The position numbers and the translations under genes are program-made. A stretch of DNA of 64,000 bases from Bacteroidota bacterium. Lineage in GTDB: Bacteria; Bacteroidota; Bacteroidia; Cytophagales; Cytophagaceae. Shown piece by piece: positions 35,373 through 44,337 of this stretch (positions are counted from its first letter, which is position 1; the number at the start of each line of letters is the position of its first letter). The notes under the pieces are model-generated. The model saw only the letters and a program-made list of their open reading frames with translations. It ran no database searches and was not told the origin of the DNA. The DNA lies in NCBI GenBank assembly GCA_023428135.1, contig JAEYZG010000017.1:1-64000 (forward strand), given 5' to 3'.

Positions 35373-35660
35373 ATCTCCCGAATTTCTCTGCGACCGGCTA
35401 TTTTGAAATTAATATTTCGGAAGGATTTATAAAATATTGAACTATAGGTCAATAAATAAAATATTCTTCAAATAACCAAATTTTTTATTAAATGTTTACT
35501 ATTTGTTCAAGATTGGTCATTTGCTAATTTAATTCGAATACCTCACTGCCCTTTTCTTAGAGCTTTGTAGTTCTTAACAAAATCCTAATAAAAACTTAAT
35601 ATAACTTTTTGGTTGACCATTCTCCTTCTTTCGTACTTGCCTCGAAATATTTGTAGTAAA

Positions 35661-37874
35661 ATGTTTAGTAAAATTAAGGTCAGGCTTTTTCTTGTGTATA
35701 GCATCTTTGTCGGGATAATAATATCGATGGGTTGTTGTTTTATATACTTTCTAAACCAGCGTGAACTGAGTTATAGGATGATTCACAAAATACATAATGT
35801 TTCATACAAAGTATTTTCTCTGAATGCTGTGGAACAAGGCTTTGTCCATTATGATTCAAAAAAGCCTACCTATCATTTTACCCATACAAGTACATATAAA
35901 AAAAGCCATCAGAAGCTGATTGAAGAAATAGATTTTACAATAGAAAGCCTTTTAAACGAATCTCTTCTCAGTAAGAATGAATCAATGAAACTTCAATTGA
36001 AAGAGGTATTGCGTGAAATCGAAGATTATCAAAGAACATTCGGAGTTCTAGTAGGAACCATTGAAAAGAGGGGTACCCATATCTACGGTTTGGAAGGGGA
36101 GCTAAAGAAAAGAAAAGAATCTTTGCAAAAATACAGATCATTCCTTGGTGTAGATATACTTGAAAGCCTTATGCAAAATGAAAAAGATTATTTTATTTCT
36201 AAAGATTCATTATATGTATTTAATAATGAATACCTGATCAGTGAAGCCAAAAAGGATATATTAAAGACTAAAGAAATTCCCAGGGTCAATGCGGGAAAGG
36301 TTAGTCTTGCATTGGATGATTACTTGAAAACATTTAAAGATGTAGTGTTTGTAGAACGTTCAATAGGTTATAGCAATGAAGCTGGTTTGCTGGGAAGGCT
36401 AATAATTCATAATCAGAAAATAAGAGAGCTCATGACAGGCATCGAGAATGAGACCGTTGTGTTCAATGAAAGTCTGAAAGATGATTTAAAGAAAATGTTG
36501 TTTGGGGTATTGTTCATCTGCATCCTGATTTCACTAGGCTTAAGTTTTTTCTTTTCTTCAATGCTCACTAAGCCAATCAGGACTTTAACAACAGAACTTG
36601 AACGTGTGGTTAAAAGCAATTTTACCGATAGTTTTAGGGATATTAAATTTTCAGATAAAGATGAAGTAGGAATCTTAAGCAGAAGATTTATTTCAATGGT
36701 TGCAACTATACAGGATGGTATGAAGGAAATTAAGGAATATTCAAATAAAATAGAAAAACAAAATGTTGCCTTACTGAAAAGTGAACTTGATTTCAGATCT
36801 ACTTTTGAACAAGCCGCTGTAGGAATTGCTCATATAGACTTTACCGGGAAGGTATTGAGAGTAAATAAAAAGCTATGTGAAATATTAGGTTTTAGTTCAG
36901 AAGAACTGCTCAATCTTAATGCTTCCAGAAAATTCATAAGAGATACTATAGAAATGAATGGTGGGCAGTATGGTAAGCTGTTGCTCAATACTATGGAGTA
37001 CATAACGCTTGAGCAGCAGATTATGCATCGTTCTGGTAAGATGATCTGGGTGTATTTAACTTGTTCTATGAAGTTTGATAAATATGGAATACCGGAATAT
37101 CAGATATGGGTAGTTCAGGATATCTCTGAGAGAAAGAAGGCAGAGTCTGAACTATTATATAAAAATCAGGAACTGGATACGTTTTGTTACAAGGTATCAC
37201 ACGATCTCAAAGGTCCTGTTGCTTCACTTAAAGGGTTATGTTCTACTGCCAGAATGGAGATCAAAGACCCTGTTGCAGTTGAATATTTTTCACAGATAGA
37301 TTTAACCCTTATCAGACTCAATGAGATTATATTTAATCTTATTGAACTCACTAAAATAAAAGAAGGTCAGATTGACCTTACTTTTATTGACCCTGAAATT
37401 CTTATAAGGAATTCATTGGCAATACTTCTGAAAACTGATTATTTGCAGAAGATAGATGTTTCCATTGATACCTATGCAGTTAATGAACTATTCAGCGATA
37501 GCAGGTATCTTAATACTATATTTCTAAACCTTCTTGAAAATGCTTTAATATATTCAAGAAAGCAGGAAGACTCATTTATAAGAGTTACAATTGCAGATCA
37601 TAAAAAAGGAGTATTGATTACTTTTGAAGATAATGGAATTGGTATAGAACGAGAGTTTCAGGCAAAAGTATTTGACATGTTTTTCAGGGCGACGGATTAT
37701 TCAAAAGGGAGTGGCCTTGGACTTTACCTTGTAAAAAATGCCATTGAGAAGCTGAATGGAACCATTGACCTTAAAAGTGAAGCAGGTAAAGGGACAACTT
37801 TTTTTGTTTATTTGCCTAATCTTATAAAGGACGAATTAAAGGTTTCAGCAAAATTAAATTCAGGATTTTTATAA
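35661..37874 (+). CDS. Membrane-bound PAS histidine kinase
   Basis: 737 residues from ATG 35661 (MFSKIKVRLFLVYSIFVG); an upstream start at 35613 adds 16 unlikely residues. TM1 is at the N-terminus. An extracytoplasmic helical sensor of ~260 residues follows, then TM2 (MLFGVLFICILISLGLSFFF) and HAMP. A PAS domain with PAC (STFEQAAVGIAHIDFTGKV to WVVQDISERKKAE) comes next. The H-box is YKVSHDLKGPVASL, then N-box FLNLLENAL, G1 DNGIGIE and G2 GSGLGLYLV. There is no receiver or output regulator downstream. The divergent neighbour is a pseudo-receiver that cannot be phosphorylated normally. The true partner is therefore encoded elsewhere. Confidence 0.88.
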   Translation: MFSKIKVRLFLVYSIFVGIIISMGCCFIYFLNQRELSYRMIHKIHNVSYKVFSLNAVEQGFVHYDSKKPTYHFTHTSTYKKSHQKLIEEIDFTIESLLNESLLSKNESMKLQLKEVLREIEDYQRTFGVLVGTIEKRGTHIYGLEGELKKRKESLQKYRSFLGVDILESLMQNEKDYFISKDSLYVFNNEYLISEAKKDILKTKEIPRVNAGKVSLALDDYLKTFKDVVFVERSIGYSNEAGLLGRLIIHNQKIRELMTGIENETVVFNESLKDDLKKMLFGVLFICILISLGLSFFFSSMLTKPIRTLTTELERVVKSNFTDSFRDIKFSDKDEVGILSRRFISMVATIQDGMKEIKEYSNKIEKQNVALLKSELDFRSTFEQAAVGIAHIDFTGKVLRVNKKLCEILGFSSEELLNLNASRKFIRDTIEMNGGQYGKLLLNTMEYITLEQQIMHRSGKMIWVYLTCSMKFDKYGIPEYQIWVVQDISERKKAESELLYKNQELDTFCYKVSHDLKGPVASLKGLCSTARMEIKDPVAVEYFSQIDLTLIRLNEIIFNLIELTKIKEGQIDLTFIDPEILIRNSLAILLKTDYLQKIDVSIDTYAVNELFSDSRYLNTIFLNLLENALIYSRKQEDSFIRVTIADHKKGVLITFEDNGIGIEREFQAKVFDMFFRATDYSKGSGLGLYLVKNAIEKLNGTIDLKSEAGKGTTFFVYLPNLIKDELKVSAKLNSGFL

Positions 37875-37928
37875 AATATGAGACTTGTTGGTTGAAATAA
37901 ATAGATGTCAAATACTTTATCATAAAAC

Positions 37929-39506
37929 TTATTCCAACTTTAGTCTTTCTTCTTCCAAATCTATCTGATGGAGAAATTTCCGAATGATCTCTTCATCAAT
38001 ATGCTTTTCTTTTTTATTCATGTGTATTAGTAAGTGGCGTTGTTTTTCAAGAATGTTACCGTATATAGTTTTGTTTCTTAAAGACATTTCAGGATTTTCA
38101 TCCAAGGTTAATTGATTTTCCCATTTGTTGGCTAGCTTTTGCAGGTGCAAACTATGTTCTAACTCTGCATTATAATTTTCTGTAAGGTATTTCAAAGATT
38201 CTTTTGCCAATGCTTCCTGAATCAGCCTTTTTGTTTCTTCATCCGGAAGATGATCTTTGAAGACAGGTAATTTGATTTTTTTAATGAGAATAGGTAGCGT
38301 TAGTCCTTGTAATACCAAGGTTACCAGAATCACGACAAACGTGATGTACAATATGAGATTACGATGAGGGAAAGGCACTCCATTTGCATGGGTTACAGGA
38401 ATAGAAAGAGCAGCAGCCAGAGAAACCACTCCACGCATGCCTGCCCATCCCAGTAAAAGAGGAGCTTTTAAGCCTGGATTACTTTCAGCAACTTTAATAA
38501 AATGACTTGCAATTAAAGTCACAACTAAAGCTCCATATGCAGCAAGTATTCTTCCAATGATGAGTACCAAAGTAATGAACAATCCATATGCAGTTGCACT
38601 ATAAAAGCTAAAACCTTCTTTTGGTAATCCTGAAATAATTTCAGGAAGATCCAGACCTATCAACAAAAAGACCAATCCATTCAATAAGAATATTAGACTT
38701 TGCCATACATTCTCCCCACTCAGTCGAGATGATCCTGTCAGAAATTGATGTCTGAAATTAGATAAAAACAATCCTCCGCTTACTACTGCCAGCACCCCGG
38801 AAGCATTGACTCTTTCAGCTAAAATGTACATTGCATAAGGTGTAACGAGAGTAAGAATGATATCCATGTTAACATCTGTAGGTAGCCATTTGTGGGCTTT
38901 CAAAAATAGTAATCCAGCCATTAAACCGGTAGCAATTCCTCCAATGATCATCCAGGAAAAACTCAACGCAGCCTGATACCAGACAAATTGGCCGGTTGCA
39001 ACTGCTATCATTGCAAAACGAAATATAATAAGTGAGGAAGCATCATTTAATAAACTTTCACCTTCCAGTATAGAAGACATTCTTTTAGGTGCTTTTACAA
39101 ATTTTAAAATGGCGCTTGCACTTACAGCATCCGGGGGAGACACGATGCCTCCCAATAAAAAGCCTAACGCAAGTGAAAATCCTGGAATGATTGTATTGGC
39201 AAAGAAAGCTACAGCAACGGCTGTAAGAAACACAACGATAAAAGCAAAGCTTCCTATAATTCTTCTCCAATGCCAAAGCTCTTTCCAGGAATTTGTCCAG
39301 GCTGCTTCATACAATAGTGGAGGAAGGAAAATTATGAAAATCAATTCAGGGTCTATTTTTATATCGGGAATAAAAGGAATAAAACTAATCGTCAATCCCC
39401 CCAAAACTAATAATACAGGGTATGCTACTTTAATTTTATTGCTTAGCATTATCAACAATACTATAAGAACTATGAGGGCTAAATAAAATGGAAAATGGTC
39501 AAGCAT
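37929..39506 (-). CDS. Na+/H+ antiporter, CPA1 family
   Basis: 525 residues, 12 or so membrane segments (FYLALIVLIVLLIMLSN, LGFLLGGIVSPPDAVSAS and others). The ion-binding region SPPDAVSASAIL and later GMRGVVSLAAALSIP are typical of bacterial NhaP/CPA1 proteins. A hydrophilic cytoplasmic C-terminal tail of ~120 residues (DEETKRLIQEALAKESL) is probably regulatory. It exchanges cytoplasmic Na+ (or K+) for protons. The gene is monocistronic and convergent with the kinase gene. Confidence 0.92.
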   Translation of the reverse strand: MLDHFPFYLALIVLIVLLIMLSNKIKVAYPVLLVLGGLTISFIPFIPDIKIDPELIFIIFLPPLLYEAAWTNSWKELWHWRRIIGSFAFIVVFLTAVAVAFFANTIIPGFSLALGFLLGGIVSPPDAVSASAILKFVKAPKRMSSILEGESLLNDASSLIIFRFAMIAVATGQFVWYQAALSFSWMIIGGIATGLMAGLLFLKAHKWLPTDVNMDIILTLVTPYAMYILAERVNASGVLAVVSGGLFLSNFRHQFLTGSSRLSGENVWQSLIFLLNGLVFLLIGLDLPEIISGLPKEGFSFYSATAYGLFITLVLIIGRILAAYGALVVTLIASHFIKVAESNPGLKAPLLLGWAGMRGVVSLAAALSIPVTHANGVPFPHRNLILYITFVVILVTLVLQGLTLPILIKKIKLPVFKDHLPDEETKRLIQEALAKESLKYLTENYNAELEHSLHLQKLANKWENQLTLDENPEMSLRNKTIYGNILEKQRHLLIHMNKKEKHIDEEIIRKFLHQIDLEEERLKLE

Positions 39507-39752
39507 ATCAGACTTTATTTGTTTGGAGAAATATTTTCGGTTTTTAGATGGATCGTAATTAAAACTACTTTGGGATGAATGTAATTCTTATCCTTTACTT
39601 GTTGAATTTTATGATCATGAACTCTCAAAGTCCTGAGTTGAGTAGATCATTTATTCATCAAGATTAAAAGGTATATACATACAACTAGTTAAATATTAAT
39701 TAGATAGAAAATCCGGGATAATTTTGACTAAAAATTTCGAAGAAACATTTGT

Positions 39753-39794
39753 GTAGTCAAATAACTACGAATATATTTGTAGTCAAATAACTAC
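39753..39794 (+). promoter_or_regulatory. Twin ArsR-type operators
   Basis: GTAGTCAAATAACTAC occurs twice, at 39753-39768 and 39779-39794. Each is an inverted repeat GTAGT-N6-ACTAC, with starts 26 bases apart, so on nearly the same helix face. The second ends 3 bases before the arsR start codon. It is very likely the autoregulatory site of the ArsR-family repressor. Confidence 0.7.
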
Positions 39795-39797
39795 ATA

Positions 39798-40121
39798 ATG
39801 AATTTAAGAAGGGATGTGTTTCAGGCCATTGCCGACCCAACAAGAAGGGCGATACTTCTGTTGGTTGCCTCGCAATCCATGACTGCAGGAGCAATAGCGG
39901 CCAACTTTGACACTGCCAGACCAACTGTTTCGAAACATCTGCAAATACTTACTGAATGTGAATTGCTTAAGCAGGAGCAAAATGGCCGTGAGATGTACTA
40001 TCATTTAAACCCTAACAAAATGAAAGAGATTGCTGACTTCATTGAACCATTCCGTAAAATGTGGGATGACAGGTTTAATAAATTGGAAGCAATTATGAAA
40101 AAATATAAGTCAAAAGAATAA
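39798..40121 (+). CDS. ArsR-family transcriptional repressor
   Basis: 107 residues, winged helix: FQAIADPTRRAILLLVA, then the recognition helix RPTVSKHLQILTEC, then wing REMYYHLNP. It lacks the CxC metal site of ArsR/SmtB sensors, so it belongs to the non-metal branch usually linked to SRPBCC genes (SdpR-like). It is the first gene of a tight operon: gaps of 10, 5 and 7 bases separate the next three genes. Confidence 0.92.
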   Translation: MNLRRDVFQAIADPTRRAILLLVASQSMTAGAIAANFDTARPTVSKHLQILTECELLKQEQNGREMYYHLNPNKMKEIADFIEPFRKMWDDRFNKLEAIMKKYKSKE

Positions 40122-40131
40122 GGAAAGCCGT

Positions 40132-40596
40132 ATGGAATTAAAAACAAAGATTAATGCCATAGATGGCAAACAGGAGATAATGATAACAAGGGAGTTTGAA
40201 TTGCCATTAGAGTTACTTTTCAAAGCATACGTTGAACCCGAAATTGTTGAGCAATGGATGGGAACGAAGGTGTTAAAACTGGAGAATAAAAAGCACGGAG
40301 GCTGGCAATTTGAAACGCTCGATCCAAAAGGGAATAAACATGGGTTTAATGGAGTTATTCATGAATTTATTCCTAATGAGAAAATTACAAGAACATTCGA
40401 AATGGAGAGCGCAACTTTTGGCCCTCAGCTTGAGTTCCTGGAATTTGAAAAGCTCGGTGACGATAGGAGTAAACTGAACATGCACGTTGTATACAGGTCA
40501 GTGGCCATAAGGGATCAGATACTTCAGTTGCCATTTGCTCAAGGAATTAATATGGCACATAACAGATTGCAAGAAATAGTAAATAAATTAAAGTAA
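40132..40596 (+). CDS. SRPBCC (AHSA1-like) protein
   Basis: 154 residues, a START-like ligand-binding fold: ITREFELPLELLFKAYVEPE, VEQWMGTKVLKLE, GGWQFETLDPKGN and a C-terminal long helix. This family is nearly always paired with ArsR genes as here. It likely binds a small hydrophobic compound that relates to the signal of the repressor; the ligand is unknown. Confidence 0.9.
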   Translation: MELKTKINAIDGKQEIMITREFELPLELLFKAYVEPEIVEQWMGTKVLKLENKKHGGWQFETLDPKGNKHGFNGVIHEFIPNEKITRTFEMESATFGPQLEFLEFEKLGDDRSKLNMHVVYRSVAIRDQILQLPFAQGINMAHNRLQEIVNKLK

Positions 40597-40601
40597 CGTT
40601 A

Positions 40602-40994
40602 ATGTATCTTATGACAAAGAGAAATAAAATTATCTATTGGGTTGCGACCCTTTGGATGTCACTTGGAATGCTTTCTGGTGGAATTGCACAATTATTTCAG
40701 GTGAAAGACGCAGTAGACGGTGTCGTGCGTTTAGGTTATCCAGCCTATTTCCCAGCCATTATTGGTTTTTGGAAAATTTTAGGTGTCATTGCAGTGCTGA
40801 TTCCTAGATTTCCATTGGTAAAAGAATGGGCATATGCAGGCTTTTTCTTTTGCATGTCTGGAGCGTTATATACACACATCGCTGTTGGAGACCCTGCAAA
40901 GGAAAGTATCGGACCTGTGTTACTAATTATTTTGATTTTGGTATCATGGTATTACAGACCTGCTGAAAGAAGATTAATTTCAGCAATTCAATAA
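40602..40994 (+). CDS. DoxX-like membrane protein
   Basis: 130 residues with four membrane segments: IIYWVATLWMSLGMLSGGI, YPAYFPAIIGFWKILGVIAVL, EWAYAGFFFCMSGALYTHI and GPVLLIILILVSWYY. This is a DoxX-like four-helix protein, frequent in ArsR-SRPBCC operons. Its function in this context is unknown. The ORF could also start at ATG 40611. Confidence 0.85.
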   Translation: MYLMTKRNKIIYWVATLWMSLGMLSGGIAQLFQVKDAVDGVVRLGYPAYFPAIIGFWKILGVIAVLIPRFPLVKEWAYAGFFFCMSGALYTHIAVGDPAKESIGPVLLIILILVSWYYRPAERRLISAIQ

Positions 40995-41001
40995 AGATAA
41001 C

Positions 41002-41581
41002 ATGAATCACAAGGTTGACTTTTATTTTAATAAAGCCCAAATGTGGCAGCAAGAAATCGAGCAATTGAGGAATATTGTTCTTGACTGCGGGCTTTCTGAG
41101 GAATTGAAGTGGGGTTCTCCTTGTTATGTTTCTGAGAAAAGGAACATTGTTTTAATACATACATTTAAAGAATATTGTGCTCTGTTGTTTTTTAAAGGCT
41201 CACTATTAAAGGATAACAAAGGCATTCTGATCCAACAAACAGAGAACGTTCAGGCTGCAAGGCAGGTTCGGTTTACTAATATTAAAGAAATATTGAAGTT
41301 GGAAAAAGTATTGAAGTCTTATATTTACGAAGCTGTCAAAATTGAAAAAGCTGGTTTGAAGGTAGCATTGAAAAAGACTTCCGGTTTTTTCTATACCTGA
41401 AGAGTTTCAAAAGAAACTGGATAAAATGAAATCTTTAAAATCCGCTTTTGATGCATTAACTCCAGGGCGACAGAGAGCATACTTATTTTATTTTTCTCAA
41501 CCCAAGCAAGCCAGGACACGAGAGTCAAGAGTTGAAAAATGTATTCAACAAATACTCAATGGAAAGGGATTAAACGATTAG
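41002..41581 (+). pseudogene. DUF1801/YdeI-like protein, frameshifted
   Basis: The first frame gives 132 residues (MNHKVDFYFNKAQMWQQEIE ... KVALKKTSGFFYT) and stops at 41398-41400. From 41390 the next frame reads SIPEEFQKKLDKM, then LTPGRQRAYLFYFSQPKQ and ESRVEKCIQQILNGKGLND. This is precisely the missing C-terminal part of the family. The shift falls in a run of six T (41385-41390); one T fewer would restore KKTSGFSIPEEF. It is the last gene of the ArsR operon. It may be inactive, a programmed slip, or an assembly error. Confidence 0.85.
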
Positions 41582-41635
41582 TATAATTAAATTGGGAATG
41601 GTTTTAATTTTTGTGATTAAATAAGGGAATAAATC

Positions 41636-42205
41636 ATGGCTAATAAAAAGAAATTGTCCGCAAAAGAATGTGAAGAGTTGCTCAATACATTAAAAGCCCG
41701 TTTTGAGAAAAACATGAATCGCCATAAAGGATTAGAATGGACTTCTATTCATGCTAAACTTATTGCTCCTGCTGGAGGAGAAAAACTCTGGTCCCTCAAT
41801 GAAATGGAAAAAACAGGAGGTGAACCTGATGTGGTTGGTTATGATAAAAAGACTGATGAATTTATTTTTAATGATTGTTCAGCAGAAAGTCCTAAAGGCA
41901 GAAGAAGTATATGTTACGATCACGAAGCACTGGAAGCAAGGAAGGAACATAAACCGGAAGATAGCGCTATCCAGATGGCATCAGACATGGGTATAGAGAT
42001 TCTGACAGAAGAGCAATACAGGGATCTTCAGAAACTTGGAAACTTTGATACAAAAACGTCCAGCTGGGTTAAAACCCCTTTAGACATAAGAAAGCTAGGT
42101 GGAGCAATCTTTTGTGATCGCCGCTATAACACTGTTTTTATGTATCACAATGGAGCAGAATCTTACTATGCAGCCAGAGGATTCAGAGGTTCTCTGAGGG
42201 TTTAG
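41636..42205 (+). CDS. DUF4256 protein
   Basis: 189 residues. The signature runs ECEELLNTLKARFEKNMNRH, WSLNEMEKTGGEPDVVGYD and NDCSAESPKGRRSICYD, with C-terminal RGFRGSLRV. This is the full-length DUF4256 family, cytoplasmic and of unknown function. Conserved Asp, Cys and His residues hint at an enzyme, which is inference. It lies 54 bases after the ArsR operon and may share its transcript. Confidence 0.88.
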   Translation: MANKKKLSAKECEELLNTLKARFEKNMNRHKGLEWTSIHAKLIAPAGGEKLWSLNEMEKTGGEPDVVGYDKKTDEFIFNDCSAESPKGRRSICYDHEALEARKEHKPEDSAIQMASDMGIEILTEEQYRDLQKLGNFDTKTSSWVKTPLDIRKLGGAIFCDRRYNTVFMYHNGAESYYAARGFRGSLRV

Positions 42206-42298
42206 TTTAAATTGAGATTATATCATGCAAGAGCAGAGTTAATCCAGATAGGAGCTCTATCCATGATTGTGTCTCAGTTACCTAATTATTCAAAAACA

Positions 42299-42331
42299 AA
42301 AGCCAGTTAGTGTAATCCAACTGGTTTTTGT
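42299..42331 (+). terminator. Terminator
   Basis: AAAGCCAGTT / AACTGGTTTTTG stem with T run, 94 bases after the DUF4256 stop. Confidence 0.7.
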
Positions 42332-42643
42332 ATTCATCTTTTACTCCTTGTTTAAGAATTTTGTTTTGGGCTTAAAAGGTTGTATTTGATATCTTTAATC
42401 ACAATTTCACTTTTGTCAATTTTTATAATTCTGAAAAGTTTTTTTAGGGAACTATGCTTTGTATTTTATTATTCTTTGCTCAGCATGGTTTTATAATTCA
42501 GATGAAAAGCCTCTGTAATTCTTGAAATGTTAAATAGATTAATGGAGACTTAGATTGAGTTGAGTCCAGTTGATGCGGATTTTGCAACAATAACAGGTTG
42601 TAACCGTAAATGGTAGCGTTTTATAAAATTAAAAAAGAGAATA
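42332..42643. other. Non-coding gap
   Basis: About 310 bases, AT-rich, with no reading frame, repeat or consensus promoter that I can support. TTTTGCAACAATAACAGG followed by TTGTAACC near 42580-42605 may be promoter-related, but it is not a consensus. Confidence 0.4.
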
Positions 42644-43057
42644 ATGAAAAAAATAATCTTACTAATATTTTTTGGTCTGATAGGTACTTTAGGGTTTTCT
42701 CAGGCAATTCCTGATAAGGCAAATACAATTGTAATTTCTCTCCCAGATTCAAATGGTGTATACGACAAAGTGAAGGAAGTATTTTCTGAAAAGGATTATA
42801 CAATAAAGGCTGGTAAAGGAACTTCAAAAGTGGTCACAAATCCTAAAACGCTTAAAGGGGGCAAAACCAGAGTGAGTCTAGTGGCGGAAATAAAGGGGGC
42901 AGAAGTTTGGCTTTCAGGCAATATATCTATTGCCGCACAAGATGGGATGAAAATTGAATATAAAGGAAATAAAGGAACTCCAATCATGGATGCATGGGAA
43001 GAATTGGAAAAAGTAGCGAAAGCATTTGGCAAAAAACTGAAGTATGAAGTGAAATAA
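42644..43057 (+). CDS. Small secreted protein of unknown function
   Basis: 137 residues with a signal peptide (MKKIILLIFFGLIGTLGFSQ). The mature domain alternates strands and helices: KANTIVISLPDSNGVYDKVK, GKTRVSLVAEIKGAEVWLSG and a C-terminal helix MDAWEELEKVAKAFGKKL. It has the look of a small alpha/beta lipoprotein-like domain, but no family is recognised. A terminator follows, so it is monocistronic. Confidence 0.7.
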   Translation: MKKIILLIFFGLIGTLGFSQAIPDKANTIVISLPDSNGVYDKVKEVFSEKDYTIKAGKGTSKVVTNPKTLKGGKTRVSLVAEIKGAEVWLSGNISIAAQDGMKIEYKGNKGTPIMDAWEELEKVAKAFGKKLKYEVK

Positions 43058-43080
43058 GTTTTATGTTTAATATATTTATT

Positions 43081-43122
43081 ACAGCAAGGGTGTTTTTATA
43101 GAAATCCTTGCTGTTAGTTTTT
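43081..43122 (+). terminator. Hairpin terminator
   Basis: ACAGCAAGG (43081) pairs with CCTTGCTGT (43106-43114), followed by TAGTTTTT. The loop is 16 bases. Confidence 0.65.
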
Positions 43123-43288
43123 CTAGATATATCTAAATAGACTGCATAAGTTAAATAGTACTAAAGATACTGTTTGAATGCCTCTCAATCTTTGTGTAAT
43201 TATATAAGATCGGAGTGTCGCATATTTACTTTTAGGAAGAATTAAATGTTGATTCCATATTTTATAACCTTCTTTTAATTTTTCAAAA

Positions 43289-44023
43289 CTAATTCAAAGT
43301 TTTTTCTAGTTTTATAATCCTGAAGAATGAGAACATTTTGATGAAAGGAAATACAGGATCAAATTCAAATTTCTTTACACCAAAGTTTACCCTGCTTGCA
43401 TATTTGTGATGGTTGTTCTGGAATAATTCACCAAGCATCAATAGATCTACAGGCAAAGTATTTTTGGAATGATCACCATTTTTAAAATTGCTGTAGCCAA
43501 CTTTATGCCCAAACCAGTTCACAATAGCGCCATGCACGGGCGACATAAGAAAATGTATAGGAAGGAACAAAAACATCCACCATTGTGTAGCAAATATGGA
43601 ATAAAAGCCTACATAAATAATACCCCATGTTATTCTTGATATTCCCATTTCTCCAATCTTATCAATAAGCTTCCATTCAGGAAGATTTTTTTTGAATCCT
43701 GCATCTGAGTTTAAATTATTGTCTACAATATCATTATAAATCTTCCTTGTCTTCCACATCATAACAAAAGCATTTTTATTGTGGTGTGGTGAATGAGGAT
43801 CCTTTTCTGTATCACTATATGCATGATGCATTCTATGAAGAATTCCATATGCTCTTGGTGTTAAATAGGAAGATCCCTGGCTGAAATATAGAATAAGATA
43901 AAAGAACCTTTCCCATGCTTTGTTCATAGTGAACATTCTGTGGGCGCTATACCTGTGCAAAAAGAATGTTTGGGAGAATAATGAAATGTACCAATGTGAA
44001 ATAAAAAAGATAATGATAATCAT
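43289..44023 (-). CDS. Acyl-CoA/lipid fatty acid desaturase
   Basis: 244 residues, membrane di-iron desaturase. The three histidine boxes are HRYSAHR, HRMHHAYSD and ELFQNNHHKY. Hydrophobic segments separate the boxes. It resembles the bacterial stearoyl-CoA delta-9 type, introducing a double bond into membrane acyl chains, probably in response to temperature. The start lies inside the first membrane segment region (MIIIIFFISHWYISLFSQ), and the protein is shorter than many relatives (~300), but all boxes are present. Confidence 0.88.
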   Translation of the reverse strand: MIIIIFFISHWYISLFSQTFFLHRYSAHRMFTMNKAWERFFYLILYFSQGSSYLTPRAYGILHRMHHAYSDTEKDPHSPHHNKNAFVMMWKTRKIYNDIVDNNLNSDAGFKKNLPEWKLIDKIGEMGISRITWGIIYVGFYSIFATQWWMFLFLPIHFLMSPVHGAIVNWFGHKVGYSNFKNGDHSKNTLPVDLLMLGELFQNNHHKYASRVNFGVKKFEFDPVFPFIKMFSFFRIIKLEKTLN

Positions 44024-44300
44024 AATTTTGGTGATCTTAATAAGAATTGAATGTTTATACTATACTAGTCAGACTTTCTGATTTTTATAAAATTGAATAT
44101 CCTTTAGTAATCAATAAACAAGAGAATTGTTTAAATTCTTAATAAGAATTGTAAAATTATTAAGGTAAAAATATGACTGTCTGTAGGATGTTTAACGGTG
44201 TTTTATGGTAACTGATATGAAAAATATTTCCGATAATATAAGACAGCTTATGTATCAATACTTAAAAGGTGTAAAATAATTTTTTTGAATAATAAAATGT
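44024..44300. other. Non-coding gap
   Basis: ~280 AT-rich bases between two minus-strand genes. It presumably holds the desaturase promoter, but no convincing consensus or structure was seen. Confidence 0.4.
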
Positions 44301-44334
44301 AAATGAAAAGAGCTTATTAAAGCCCCTTTCATTT
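44301..44334 (-). terminator. Imperfect hairpin, terminator of the oxidoreductase gene
   Basis: AAATGAAA / TTTCATTT outer stem, with an inner GCTT / AAGC, lies 4 bases after the stop on the minus strand and is followed by an A/T-rich tail. Confidence 0.5.
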
Positions 44335-44337
44335 GTA

